From: Actinocorallia sp039871655
Lineage (GTDB): Bacteria; Actinomycetota; Actinomycetes; Streptosporangiales; Streptosporangiaceae
Direction of reading: 5' to 3'
Assembly (NCBI RefSeq): GCF_039871655.1
Contig: NZ_JBDPLZ010000003.1
Coordinates: forward strand, 186,001 to 250,000
Length of the DNA stretch: 64,000 nt
Below are positions 1-8,131 of the stretch, piece after piece. Below the pieces are notes generated by a model that saw only the letters and a list, made by a program, of their open reading frames with translations, ran no database searches and was not told where the DNA came from. A program made the translations under genes and the position numbers. The stretch's first letter is position 1, and each line of letters starts with the position of its first letter.

Positions 1-1913
1 AGCGGCGTCCCCATTCCCGCGTCTCCCGGCGGGACGGCGATGTGCAGCGGGACCGTGAAGATGTCGTCCGTCGGGATCATCACCAGATGCCCGGGAAGGC
101 CGTCGGCCGTGATGCCGTCCCACACAGGAGCGACGAGCAACTCCCAGATCCGCTCACACTCCGGACGGGACGGGGCCCGCTCGACGGGCAGATCCTCGGC
201 GAGCGCACGCAGTCCGTCCGCGCCGCAGAGGTCCGGAACGCAGTCGAGCCGGCCGCCCCGGATGACGAACGCGCCGATCCGGACGGCACCGGCTGGACCA
301 TGGGCGAAATACCGGACGATGCAGGTGTCAGGGTGGTTGACGGTGTACATGCGGACCCGGTGGGCGATTTCCGGGTCGTGGGGCGCGGTCTCCAGTGGCC
401 TGCGCAGGAACTGGTCCTCGAACTCGCGCTGCCGCCGTTCCATGGCCCTGACGAATTCCGCGCCGCCCACGCTCTCCCGAAGCGCGGCGCGGCGGGTCCC
501 GTCGCCCCCGACCCGTCCGGACGGGAGGGGCTCGGCCTCGGGCAGCGGGGGAGGCGGGGAGTCCAGGAAGGGCAGGGCGGAAGCCGACATCAGATCGAGC
601 AGTTCGCGGGCGGAGGACTCCTCGGTCAGGCCCAGTGCCTCTTCCAGCCGCTCGAGCGGCCGGAGTCCGGGTTCCTCCTCCCCGGTGAGGAGCCGGGCGA
701 TCCGTTCCAGGTAGTTCGGTCGGACCGCCGAGGCGTAGGCCCGCTTGTAGGCGGGGAGGGCCACCACCCGGCGAATCGAGTCGGCCATGACCTGCCGCTG
801 GACCGGGACCTCGGCCGCGAGCGCGGAGTACCGCTCGGACCAGCCCTCGGCCTCGGCCCGCGCCGGGTCGAGCGCGTCGACCAGAGAGGCGAACAACCGC
901 ACCGTGTAGGCGTGGATCTCGATGTCCATGCCCGCGCTTCTGCCACCGGCGGCGCCTCCGGCCAGCTCACGCAGCAGGCCGTGCAGTTCGGACGCGCCCT
1001 GGACGCCGCCCTTCAGCCGGGCGAGGTGCTGGCGTGCCATCTGACGTCCGCGACGCCACTCCCCGTCGAGGAGCTGCCGGTACAACCCGGGTGCCTGGGA
1101 GGGGTCGAGCTGCGCCTGATGGTTGAGCGACTGGCCGATCCGGTACCAGTCGCCCAGCGTTTCGGAGAGGCGCAACGACGCCAGCGAGGCGCGCCCGGAC
1201 TCCTCGGCGCGCCCTTTCTCCTTCTCGCCGACCGCCACGTTGTGCCGCAGGTTGGACAGCCCGCGCAGGAACTCGCGTTCCCGGGTGGCGGCCTCGTCCG
1301 AGCCGACCCGCCGCAGGATCTCCTCCGGGTCGTGCAGCGCCTCGGCGTCGGCCAGCGCCCGCCGCCACTGGTCGAGCATCGTGTCGAGCCGCTCCTCGAT
1401 CACCTCGGGCGCGGCGGTCTGGCGGCGTTCTTCCAGCTCCGCCCGGTAGAGGTTGCCCCGGAGGTCGGGCAGGCACCACCACAGCCCGCGGTCGGACGCG
1501 AGCCGCTCGGCCGTCTCGAAGTGGATCCTGGCCTGGGCGAAGTTGCCCAGCCGGTAGTGGATCCGGCCCGCGCCGTCCTGCCAGCGCGCCGCCGCATAGG
1601 GGGAGAACTCGTCGTCGTGCGGAACGGTGCCGTCCAGGCAGTCGGCCAGCAGCCGTTCGGCGTCACCGCGTGACAGCTCGATCAGGCGCAGTCCGTCGAG
1701 CAGCGCGTACTCGACGTCCGAACGCACGATGTCGCACCAGTGCGCGCCCACCCGCTCGGCCGCGGGGGCCTCGGCGGTGAACGCCCCCTGCATCCTGAGC
1801 AGGCCGATCGCGTACTCGTGGCGGAGCGGGACGTCGAAGTGGGCGTCGAAACGGGTGATCAGGTCGGCGGGGGTGTAACTCTGGGAGAAGTCCCGGATGT
1901 GATCGCTGTACAA
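1..1913 (-). CDS. TPR/CHAT-domain protein, C terminus beyond left edge
   Basis: The frame is open from a TTG at 1913-1911 to the window edge with no stop, so about 637 codons are visible and the C terminus is missing. TTG is the only start codon after the upstream in-frame stop and follows a GGGGAAG ribosome-binding sequence. The first ~330 residues are helical and TPR-like (for example GNFAQARIHFETAE). From about residue 525 the pattern, ending in HLVMIPTDDIFTVPLH near residue 606, is that of the start of a CHAT caspase-like peptidase domain. The His-Cys dyad would lie past the edge, so catalytic competence cannot be judged. CHAT proteases are known effectors in programmed death and defence; a role here is inference. 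It diverges from the Nudix gene. Confidence 0.75.
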   Translation of the reverse strand, partial: MYSDHIRDFSQSYTPADLITRFDAHFDVPLRHEYAIGLLRMQGAFTAEAPAAERVGAHWCDIVRSDVEYALLDGLRLIELSRGDAERLLADCLDGTVPHDDEFSPYAAARWQDGAGRIHYRLGNFAQARIHFETAERLASDRGLWWCLPDLRGNLYRAELEERRQTAAPEVIEERLDTMLDQWRRALADAEALHDPEEILRRVGSDEAATREREFLRGLSNLRHNVAVGEKEKGRAEESGRASLASLRLSETLGDWYRIGQSLNHQAQLDPSQAPGLYRQLLDGEWRRGRQMARQHLARLKGGVQGASELHGLLRELAGGAAGGRSAGMDIEIHAYTVRLFASLVDALDPARAEAEGWSERYSALAAEVPVQRQVMADSIRRVVALPAYKRAYASAVRPNYLERIARLLTGEEEPGLRPLERLEEALGLTEESSARELLDLMSASALPFLDSPPPPLPEAEPLPSGRVGGDGTRRAALRESVGGAEFVRAMERRQREFEDQFLRRPLETAPHDPEIAHRVRMYTVNHPDTCIVRYFAHGPAGAVRIGAFVIRGGRLDCVPDLCGADGLRALAEDLPVERAPSRPECERIWELLVAPVWDGITADGLPGHLVMIPTDDIFTVPLHIAVPPGDAGMGTP

Positions 1914-1979
1914 ACCACTTCCCCAAGGGTCAAGGGGTTTAGACGATCAGAAAGTACACGACCATGTGAGAATTCCGGG

Positions 1980-2684
1980 ATGAACGAGAACATGTGGCGA
2001 GCGAGATATGAAGAAATTGTTGGCGAAATGCCCGAATTGTTCATTAATCCACCTCAAGCTCCCTATGAGATCCTGACGGACCCCGACGAGGTCGCCGGGG
2101 TGGAACGGGCGGTGGGACGCGCGCTCGCCGACCGGGGCCACCCCTCCGAGTGGGCGCGGACGGGAGTCGTCTACGAGGACCCCTATGGCATGATCCTCCG
2201 CGACGCCGTCCGGATGCCCGATGGCGGTCCCGGTACCTACATCCGTTTCGTCACCCCGGTCAACACCCCCGGGGTGGTGCTCCTCCCCGTCTGGCGGGGG
2301 CGGATCCTCCTCATCCGGCATTTCCGCCACAGCACCCGCCGCTGGCATCTGGAGATCCCCCGGGGCTCGGGCATGCCCGGCACCTCTCCGGAGGACAACG
2401 CCCGCCGGGAACTCCTCGAGGAGATCGGCGCCGAGGCCGCGGCGCTCACCCCGCTGGGCGTCGTCCATCCCGACACCGGGCTGACGGCCACCGCCGTCCA
2501 CCTGTTCCACGCCGCCGTCGACGACTACGGCCCTCCGGAGGAGCACGAAGGCATCGACAGGATCATCCCGGCCACGCCGGCCGAGGTCGCGGACCTGATC
2601 AGGACCGGCGAGCTCACCGACGGATTCGCCCTGGCCGCCTACACCCGGGCGCTCCTGCACGGACTGGTCGGCCTGCCGGGCTGA
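1980..2684 (+). CDS. Nudix hydrolase, ADP-ribose pyrophosphatase-like
   Basis: This 234-residue protein has an N-terminal extension of about 90 residues and then a Nudix fold like the ADP-ribose/nucleoside-diphosphate-sugar pyrophosphatases. The Nudix helix RELLEEIG sits near residues 140-148, with the helper motif LEIPRG before it. The first Glu of the consensus box (Gx5Ex7REUxEExGU) is Thr here (GTSPEDNARREL), while the metal-binding RELLEE part is intact. The ATG at 1980 is chosen because the longer open frame upstream runs antisense to the CHAT gene. The sirtuin gene follows 56 bp downstream. Sirtuins release O-acyl-ADP-ribose, a plausible substrate for this family, so a functional pair is possible but inferred. 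Confidence 0.85.
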   Translation: MNENMWRARYEEIVGEMPELFINPPQAPYEILTDPDEVAGVERAVGRALADRGHPSEWARTGVVYEDPYGMILRDAVRMPDGGPGTYIRFVTPVNTPGVVLLPVWRGRILLIRHFRHSTRRWHLEIPRGSGMPGTSPEDNARRELLEEIGAEAAALTPLGVVHPDTGLTATAVHLFHAAVDDYGPPEEHEGIDRIIPATPAEVADLIRTGELTDGFALAAYTRALLHGLVGLPG

Positions 2685-2740
2685 CGGGCGGGCCGCTCCC
2701 GGCATCGCCCCCGGTGAGGCACCATGAAGGGGTGGCGGGA

Positions 2741-3568
2741 ATGCGGACTGCGGACGAGACGGGCCTGCTGGCGGACCTGATCGGGGACGGGGAGGTCGTG
2801 GTGCTCACCGGGGCCGGGATCTCCACCGAGTCGGGGATCCCCGACTACCGGGGGGAGAGCGGGCGGGCCCGTCCGTCGGAGCCGATGACCTACCAGACCT
2901 TCACGGGCAGCGCCGAGGCGCGGCGGCGGTACTGGGCGCGCAGCCACCTGGGATGGCGGCATGTCACCCGGGCCGCGCCCAACCACGGGCACCGGGCGGT
3001 CGCCGAGCTGGAACGGCGGGGGCTGGTCTCCGGAGTGATCACCCAGAACGTGGACGGGCTGCACCAGTCCGCCGGGTCGCGCCGGGTGATCGAACTGCAC
3101 GGGGCGCTGGACCGGGTGATCTGCCTGTCCTGCGGGGAGCCGAGCTCCCGGGAGGCGCTGGACGGGCGGCTGCGCGAGGCCAACCCGGATTGGGACGCGG
3201 CGCCCGCGCTGGTCAACCCCGACGGGGACGTCTCCCTCACCGACGCCGAGACCGCGACCTTCCGCATCGTGGACTGCCTGACCTGCGGCGGGGTGCTCAA
3301 ACCCGACGTGACCTTCTTCGGCGAGACCGTGCCGCGCGTCCGCGTCGAGGAGTGCTACCGGCTCACCGAGGCGGCCGGGACCCTGCTGGTGCTCGGCTCC
3401 TCCCTGACGGTCCACTCCGGCCGCCGCTTCGTCACCCGGGCCGCCGAGCTCGACATCCCCGTCGCGATCATCAACCAGGGCCCCACCCGGGCCGACGCCC
3501 AGGCGCTGTGCCGGCTGGACGCGCCGCTCGGCCTCACCCTCCGCGCCCTGCTGGAGCGCTGCGGGTGA
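2741..3568 (+). CDS. Sir2-family NAD-dependent deacylase, SIRT4-like (class II)
   Basis: This 275-residue sirtuin carries the NAD-binding GAGIS motif near residue 24, TQNVDGLH near 101, the catalytic His in ELHG, and two zinc-binding pairs (CLSC near 127-130 and CLTC near 178-181). KPDVTFFGE and GSSLTVHSG follow. The segments RRYWARSHLGW and PDGDVSL resemble human SIRT4 rather than the CobB or Sir2-effector types, so it is probably a lysine deacylase, lipoamidase or ADP-ribosyltransferase. A GTG at 2732 is an alternative start three codons upstream; the ATG at 2741 has better spacing from AAGGGG. It lies in the same direction as the Nudix gene. The complete zinc site argues against a defence NADase. 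Confidence 0.9.
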   Translation: MRTADETGLLADLIGDGEVVVLTGAGISTESGIPDYRGESGRARPSEPMTYQTFTGSAEARRRYWARSHLGWRHVTRAAPNHGHRAVAELERRGLVSGVITQNVDGLHQSAGSRRVIELHGALDRVICLSCGEPSSREALDGRLREANPDWDAAPALVNPDGDVSLTDAETATFRIVDCLTCGGVLKPDVTFFGETVPRVRVEECYRLTEAAGTLLVLGSSLTVHSGRRFVTRAAELDIPVAIINQGPTRADAQALCRLDAPLGLTLRALLERCG

Positions 3569-3617
3569 GAACTACGGGGTAAGACCGGAGGTGCACCCGG
3601 AGGCCGGAGGAGCCGCC

Positions 3618-4001
3618 ATGACCGACGTCTACCCGTTCGAGTTCGCCCCGCGCTACCGGAGGCTGCTGGGGCTGCTCGGCATCCGCCCCGACAACAGCCG
3701 GGTCGTGGTGGCGGACGGGGTCTTCTCGGCCCGCTTCGGCCGCTGGACCCTGACCACGCCCCTGTCCAACATCATGTCGGCCGTCCCCACCGGCCCCTAC
3801 CGGGCGGTCAAGGCGATCGGGGTGCGGCTCTCCCTGCGGGACTCGGGGCTGACCTTCGGCAGCGCCCTGGACGGCGTGTGCGTGGCCTTCCGCGAGCCCG
3901 TCCGCGTCCTCGGCCCCCGCCCGCACGAGGCCCTCACCGTCACCGTCGCCGATCCCGAGGCCCTCGCCGCCCATCTCGGATCCCTCATCTCCCGGCCCTG
4001 A
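3618..4001 (+). CDS. conserved actinobacterial protein of unknown function
   Basis: This 127-residue protein starts at an ATG preceded by GGAGGAG at good spacing; a GTG 27 bp upstream would add nine residues but has no ribosome-binding site. The sequence alternates short strands (RVVVADGVFSARFGRWTL, VRLSLRDSGLTFG) and ends in a helix, suggesting a small PH-like or beta-sandwich domain. It has no signal peptide, membrane segment or catalytic motif. I do not recognise a characterised family. It follows the sirtuin gene in the same direction with a 49-bp gap and may be cotranscribed with it. Confidence 0.7.
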   Translation: MTDVYPFEFAPRYRRLLGLLGIRPDNSRVVVADGVFSARFGRWTLTTPLSNIMSAVPTGPYRAVKAIGVRLSLRDSGLTFGSALDGVCVAFREPVRVLGPRPHEALTVTVADPEALAAHLGSLISRP

Positions 4002-4028
4002 CCCGGAGGTGACCGCCGCCACGGCGTT

Positions 4029-4084
4029 AGTGGGTTGTTTTCTCCTACTCACTGGAGCATGCTGTGCCCTAGTGGGTAGGAAAA
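4029..4084 (+). promoter_or_regulatory. repeated AGTGGGT-type half-sites upstream of thiolase gene
   Basis: AGTGGGTTGTTTTC (4029-4042), the opposite-strand sequence TTTTCTCCTACTCACT (4038-4053) and AGTGGGTAGGAAAA (4071-4084) are three versions of one half-site, two of them forming an inverted repeat. They end 20 bp before the thiolase ATG. This looks like a repressor operator, with the repressor unknown. Confidence 0.45.
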
Positions 4085-4103
4085 TCCAACTGAGGAGTGC
4101 GCG

Positions 4104-5267
4104 ATGAGGGACGCTGTCATCGTCGAAGCGGTGCGGACGCCGGTGGGCAAGGGCAAGCCGGGGGGATCGCTGCACGAGGAGCACCCGGTCGACCTGCTGG
4201 CGCGGACGCTCGAGGAGCTGGTGGAGCGGGCCGGGATCGACCCCGTGCTGGTCGACGACGTCATCGGCGGATGCGTGACCCAGGCGGGGGACCAGGCGGC
4301 GAACATCACCCGGACGGCGGTGCTGGCGGCGGGATTCCCGCAGAGCGTGCCGGGCATGACCGTCGACCGGCAGTGCGGTTCGTCCCAGCAGGCGGCGCAT
4401 CTCGCGGCACAGGGGGTGATGAGCGGGGCCTACGACGTCGCCATCGCCTGCGGGGTGGAGTCGATGTCCCGGGTGCCGATGGGGGCGGCGGTCCTGCCGG
4501 GCAGCGACCCGTTCGCGCCGCTCCGGCGCACCCGCTACCCGGACGGGCTCGTCGGGCAGGGCATCAGCGCCGAGCTCATCGCGGCCCGCTGGAAGATCTC
4601 GCGGGAGGAGCAGGACGCCTACGCGCTGGAGAGCCACCGGCGGGCGGCCGCCGCGTGGGAGCGCGGAGAGTTCGACCGGGAGGTCGCCTGGGCCGGGCGG
4701 CGGGACGAGACGGTCCGCCCCGGTACCTCGGCAGAGGCGCTGGCCGGGCTCAAGCCCGCCTACTACCACCCCTCCTACGAGGAGCGCTTCCCCGAGATCG
4801 GCTGGACGGTCACCGCGGGCAACGCCTCTCCCGTCAACGACGGGGCCGCGGCCCTGCTCGTCATGGGAGCCGACGTCGCCCAGCGGCTCGGCCTGAAGCC
4901 CCGTGCCCGCTTCCACTCCTTCGCGGTGGCCGGAGACGACCCGCTGCTGATGCTCACCGCGATCATGCCGGCCACCGAGAAGGTGCTCGCGCGGGCCGGG
5001 CTGCGACTGGAGGACATCGACCTGTTCGAGGTCAATGAGGCGTTCGCCTCAGTCGTTCTGGCCTGGCAGCGAGAACTCGGCGTCGACCACGATCGTCTGA
5101 ACGTGCGCGGAGGCGCCATCGCCATCGGCCACCCCCTCGGCGGCAGCGGCGCCCGCATCATGACCACCCTCCTGCACGCGCTGGAGGACCAGGACGCCCG
5201 TTTCGGCCTGCAGACCATGTGCGAGGCCGGCGGTATGGCCAACGCGACGATCATCGAACGGCTGTGA
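4104..5267 (+). CDS. acetyl-CoA C-acyltransferase (thiolase)
   Basis: This is a full-length 387-residue degradative or biosynthetic thiolase that cleaves 3-ketoacyl-CoA or condenses acyl-CoA with acetyl-CoA. The nucleophile Cys lies near residue 91 (DRQCGSSQQA), VNEAFA near 311, the GHPLGGSG histidine near 343 and the second cysteine near 373 (MCEAGG). The ending CEAGGMANATI is typical of the actinobacterial FadA-type group that includes FadA5/FadA6 of steroid and fatty acid breakdown. The substrate cannot be inferred. A GAGG ribosome-binding sequence precedes the ATG and a repeated operator-like region lies just upstream. It stands alone and is followed by a terminator. Confidence 0.92.
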   Translation: MRDAVIVEAVRTPVGKGKPGGSLHEEHPVDLLARTLEELVERAGIDPVLVDDVIGGCVTQAGDQAANITRTAVLAAGFPQSVPGMTVDRQCGSSQQAAHLAAQGVMSGAYDVAIACGVESMSRVPMGAAVLPGSDPFAPLRRTRYPDGLVGQGISAELIAARWKISREEQDAYALESHRRAAAAWERGEFDREVAWAGRRDETVRPGTSAEALAGLKPAYYHPSYEERFPEIGWTVTAGNASPVNDGAAALLVMGADVAQRLGLKPRARFHSFAVAGDDPLLMLTAIMPATEKVLARAGLRLEDIDLFEVNEAFASVVLAWQRELGVDHDRLNVRGGAIAIGHPLGGSGARIMTTLLHALEDQDARFGLQTMCEAGGMANATIIERL

Positions 5268-5298
5268 CAGAAATGATCTGATCCGCCCGGGCAGGGGG

Positions 5299-5329
5299 AG
5301 CGCGGCCGTGGACGGCGCACGGCCGCGCT
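5299..5329. terminator. hairpin terminator between convergent genes
   Basis: AGCGCGGCCGTG (5299-5310) pairs perfectly with CACGGCCGCGCT (5318-5329) across a 7-nt loop. It lies between the convergent thiolase and VOC genes and could serve both. There is no clear U tract, as is common in actinomycetes. Confidence 0.7.
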
Positions 5330-5725
5330 TCACGGGAAGGTTCGGGTGTCCTGACGGAGGGGATGGTCCGCGGGGATCTCGACCAGGACGATCCGCACGC
5401 CGTCGGGGTCGGCGATCCACATCTCGAGCAGGCCCCAGAACTCGAGTTCCGGTTCGCGCAGGATGGTGACGCCGGCGGCCGCCAGCCGTGCGTGCTCGGC
5501 GTGGACGTCGCGGACCTGGAGCCAGAGCCGCAGGGAGTCTCCGGGCGGCTCGGGGGACTGGCCGGAGACCTCCAGGAAACCCGAGCCGAGGAAGAAGACG
5601 GTGCCGGGGGAGTCCTGAGGGCCGAACTGACGGTAGATCGCCAGGCCCAGCACGTCCCGGTAGAAGCTCCGGCTCCGTTCGAGGTCCGTCGGGCGCAGCA
5701 TGACCCGGCTGCTCAGTACGTCCAT
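5330..5725 (-). CDS. VOC (glyoxalase/bleomycin-resistance) family protein
   Basis: This 131-residue protein is a single VOC unit with two beta-alpha-beta-beta-beta modules. SRVMLRPTDLERSRSFYRDV is the typical first strand-helix, and EMWIADPDGVRIVLVE the last strand with a metal-ligand-type Glu. Family members include glyoxalases, dioxygenases and antibiotic-binding proteins; no substrate can be named. Its start overlaps the end of the upstream kinase-like gene by 13 bp, so the two are translationally coupled. Confidence 0.85.
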   Translation of the reverse strand: MDVLSSRVMLRPTDLERSRSFYRDVLGLAIYRQFGPQDSPGTVFFLGSGFLEVSGQSPEPPGDSLRLWLQVRDVHAEHARLAAAGVTILREPELEFWGLLEMWIADPDGVRIVLVEIPADHPLRQDTRTFP

Positions 5726-6366
5726 GGATCAGATCCTCCACCCTCGGCGACCAGCGCGGGATGGCGGGGGTCGTCCACCTTCACCACGACGTCCGCCGTC
5801 CGCAGGGGCCGGGCCTCCCGCTGGTAACGGGCGTAGGCGGGCAGCGTCCAGGCCTCGTCCCCGCCGGTGCGCCGCGCCAGGGCGGCGGGGGAGAGGGCGA
5901 GGTGCACGGTCAGGTCGAAGGGCAGGCCGCGTCCGAGCAGCAGGGCCCCGTCCACCAGCACGACGCCTCCGGCCGGGACGTCCACGTACCGCGCCCGGGT
6001 GGCCCTGTCGCGGACCCGGTCCCACAGGGAGGGGAGCACCTTCCCGGTGCCCCCGGGTTCCAGCGGGCCGAGCACCTCGCGGAGCAGCCCGTTCACGTCC
6101 AGCCAGTCGTCGTAGAAGACATCAGGGTCGTCCCGCCCGAACTCGTAACGCAGCGAAGCCGGACGCAGAAAGTCCCACGCCGACACCCGGACGGCCTCCC
6201 GTCCCCGCTCCCGCAAGGGTCCGACCAGCGCGTCCGCCAGCCTCTCCGGCTCCGCCGCGGGAGCCCCGTCGACCGCCACCCGCAGCCGCCTCTCCCGAGG
6301 CGCCCTCTCCAGCCGGTCGCAGAGCTCCTCGACCAGATGCTCCGGTGAGATCGGCCGTGCTCGCAT
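5713..6366 (-). CDS. uridine kinase-like protein with degenerate P-loop
   Basis: This 217-residue protein follows the layout of actinobacterial uridine/nucleoside kinase-like proteins. VAVDGAP starts the fold near residue 31, DDWLDVN and VLPSLWDRVRDRATR lie in the middle, VVLVDGALLLGRG carries the Walker B-like strand near 134-146, and RYQREARP comes near the end. The Walker A loop that should read GxxxxGK(S/T) is GAPAAEPERL, lacking the Lys and Ser/Thr. ATP hydrolysis is therefore doubtful and it may be a pseudoenzyme. The second kinase of this type in the window (11464-11991) keeps an intact loop. It overlaps the VOC gene. Confidence 0.8.
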   Translation of the reverse strand: MRARPISPEHLVEELCDRLERAPRERRLRVAVDGAPAAEPERLADALVGPLRERGREAVRVSAWDFLRPASLRYEFGRDDPDVFYDDWLDVNGLLREVLGPLEPGGTGKVLPSLWDRVRDRATRARYVDVPAGGVVLVDGALLLGRGLPFDLTVHLALSPAALARRTGGDEAWTLPAYARYQREARPLRTADVVVKVDDPRHPALVAEGGGSDPWTY

Positions 6367-6445
6367 GTGTCGATTTTCTCACGGAGTACGCGGTCGCCTC
6401 ATAAAGGACAGGCTCCGTGCTCAAGAGCGGCTCTAAACTTCAGCG

Positions 6446-8065
6446 ATGGGACATGTCGAGGCCGCGCACGTGGAGTACTTCCTGCCGGACGGGCGGGTGC
6501 TGCTCAACGACGTCTCGTTCCGGGTGGGGGAGGGCGCGACGGTCGCCCTGGTGGGCGCCAACGGAGCGGGGAAGACGACGCTGCTGCGGCTGATCTCGGG
6601 GGAACTGAAGCCGCACGGCGGGAAGGTGAACGTCACCGGCGGGCTCGGCGTCATGCCGCAGTTCGTCGGATCCGTCAGGGACGAGCGGACGGTGCGCGAC
6701 CTGCTGGCCTCCGTCGCGCCGCCGAGGATCAGGGAGGCCGCCCGGGCGCTGGACGAGGCCGAGACCGCGATGATGGAGCGGGACGACGAGTCCGCTCAGA
6801 TGGACTACGCGCAGGCCCTCAGCGACTGGGCCGAGGTCGGCGGATACGAGGCCGAGACGTTGTGGGACATGTGCGCCATGGCGGCGATGGGGACGCCGTA
6901 CGAGAAGGCGCAGTGGCGCGCGGTGCGGACGCTGTCCGGCGGTGAGCAGAAACGCCTGGTGCTGGAGGCGCTGCTCCGCGGCCCCGACGAGATCCTGCTG
7001 CTCGACGAGCCGGACAACTACCTGGACGTTCCCGGCAAGCAATGGCTCGAGCAGCGGCTGAAGGAGACCCGCAAGACCGTCCTGTTCATCTCGCACGACC
7101 GGGAACTGCTCGTCCGGACCGCGGAGAAGATCGTGAGCGTCGAGCCGGGCCCCGCGGGCAGCGACGTGTGGGTGCACGGCGGCGGGTTCGGCACCTACCA
7201 CGAGGCGCGGGCGCAGAGGTTCGAGCGGTTCGAGGAGCTGCGGCGGCGGTGGGACGAGCAGCACGCCAAGCTGAAGAAGCTCGTGGTCGACATGCGGCAG
7301 TACGCCAAGCGCAGCGACGAGATGGCGTCGCGGTACCACGCGGCACAGACCAGGCTGCGCCGGTTCGAGGAGGCCGGGCCTCCGCCGGAGCCCCCGCGCA
7401 AGCAGGAGATCACCATGCGGCTGCGTGGAGGCCGGACCGGGGTGCGGGCGGTGACCTGCGCCGGGCTGGGGTTGTCGGGCCTGATGAAGCCGTTCGACCT
7501 GGAGGTCTTCTACGGGGAGCGGGTCGCGGTCCTGGGCTCCAACGGCTCGGGGAAGTCGCATTTCCTGCGGCTCCTGGCGGGTGAGGACGTCGCGCACACC
7601 GGCGCGTGGAAACTCGGCGCCCGCGTCGTCCCAGGGCACTTCGCGCAGACGCACGCCCGCACGGAACTGCTGGGACGCACTCTCGTGGAGATCTTGTGGG
7701 CGGACCACGCGAAGAGCCAGGGCGCCGCGATGAGCGCGCTGCGCCGCTACGAGCTGGACAAGCAGGGCGACCAGCGTTTCGAGACCCTCTCCGGCGGCCA
7801 GCAGGCACGCTTCCAGATCCTGCTGCTGGAGATGGGCGGAGCCACCGCGCTCATGCTGGACGAGCCGACCGACAACCTGGACCTGGAGTCGGCCGAGGCA
7901 CTGCAGGAGGGCCTCGAAACCTACGACGGGACGGTCCTGGCGGTGACGCACGACCGCTGGTTCGCCCGCTCCTTCGACCGCTACCTCGTCTTCGGCTCCG
8001 ATGGTGTCGTCCGAGAGACGTCCGAGCCGGTCTGGGACGAGCGCCGGGTGGTCCGGGACCGCTGA
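6446..8065 (+). CDS. ABC-F family ATPase
   Basis: This 539-residue soluble protein has two ABC cassettes in one chain and no membrane segment, the hallmark of ABC-F translation factors and ribosome-protection proteins. The first Walker A is GANGAGKTT near residues 36-44 with signature LSGGEQKR; the second is GSNGSGKSH near 365-373 with signature LSGGQQAR and LMLDEPTDNLD. Between them lies a charged helical linker (about 250-310), the P-site tRNA-interaction region of the family. It could be a housekeeping ABC-F or a ribosome-protection resistance protein; the sequence alone does not decide. A strong hairpin follows its stop. Confidence 0.92.
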   Translation: MGHVEAAHVEYFLPDGRVLLNDVSFRVGEGATVALVGANGAGKTTLLRLISGELKPHGGKVNVTGGLGVMPQFVGSVRDERTVRDLLASVAPPRIREAARALDEAETAMMERDDESAQMDYAQALSDWAEVGGYEAETLWDMCAMAAMGTPYEKAQWRAVRTLSGGEQKRLVLEALLRGPDEILLLDEPDNYLDVPGKQWLEQRLKETRKTVLFISHDRELLVRTAEKIVSVEPGPAGSDVWVHGGGFGTYHEARAQRFERFEELRRRWDEQHAKLKKLVVDMRQYAKRSDEMASRYHAAQTRLRRFEEAGPPPEPPRKQEITMRLRGGRTGVRAVTCAGLGLSGLMKPFDLEVFYGERVAVLGSNGSGKSHFLRLLAGEDVAHTGAWKLGARVVPGHFAQTHARTELLGRTLVEILWADHAKSQGAAMSALRRYELDKQGDQRFETLSGGQQARFQILLLEMGGATALMLDEPTDNLDLESAEALQEGLETYDGTVLAVTHDRWFARSFDRYLVFGSDGVVRETSEPVWDERRVVRDR

Positions 8066-8079
8066 GCGGGTCCTTCCAC

Positions 8080-8121
8080 GCGCAAGGGGCCTGCCCGTCT
8101 TCGACGGCAGGCCCCTTGCGC
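8080..8121. terminator. bidirectional hairpin terminator
   Basis: GCGCAAGGGGCCTGCC (8080-8095) pairs perfectly with GGCAGGCCCCTTGCGC (8106-8121) over a 10-nt loop. It sits between the convergent ABC-F and DUF998 genes. The 16-bp perfect stem makes this one of the strongest terminators in the window. Confidence 0.85.
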
Positions 8122-8131
8122 CGGAGCTTCT

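Noticed and set aside
42..1673. A 543-codon plus-strand frame at the left edge.
   Set aside because: It is antisense to the CHAT/TPR gene, which has recognisable domains; the plus-strand product is rich in Pro/Gly/Arg without any motif.
2741..3568. Sir2 gene as a phage-defence NADase (Thoeris- or DSR-like).
   Set aside because: It has the complete four-cysteine zinc site and SIRT4-type landmarks, and no defence partner except the uncertain CHAT gene.
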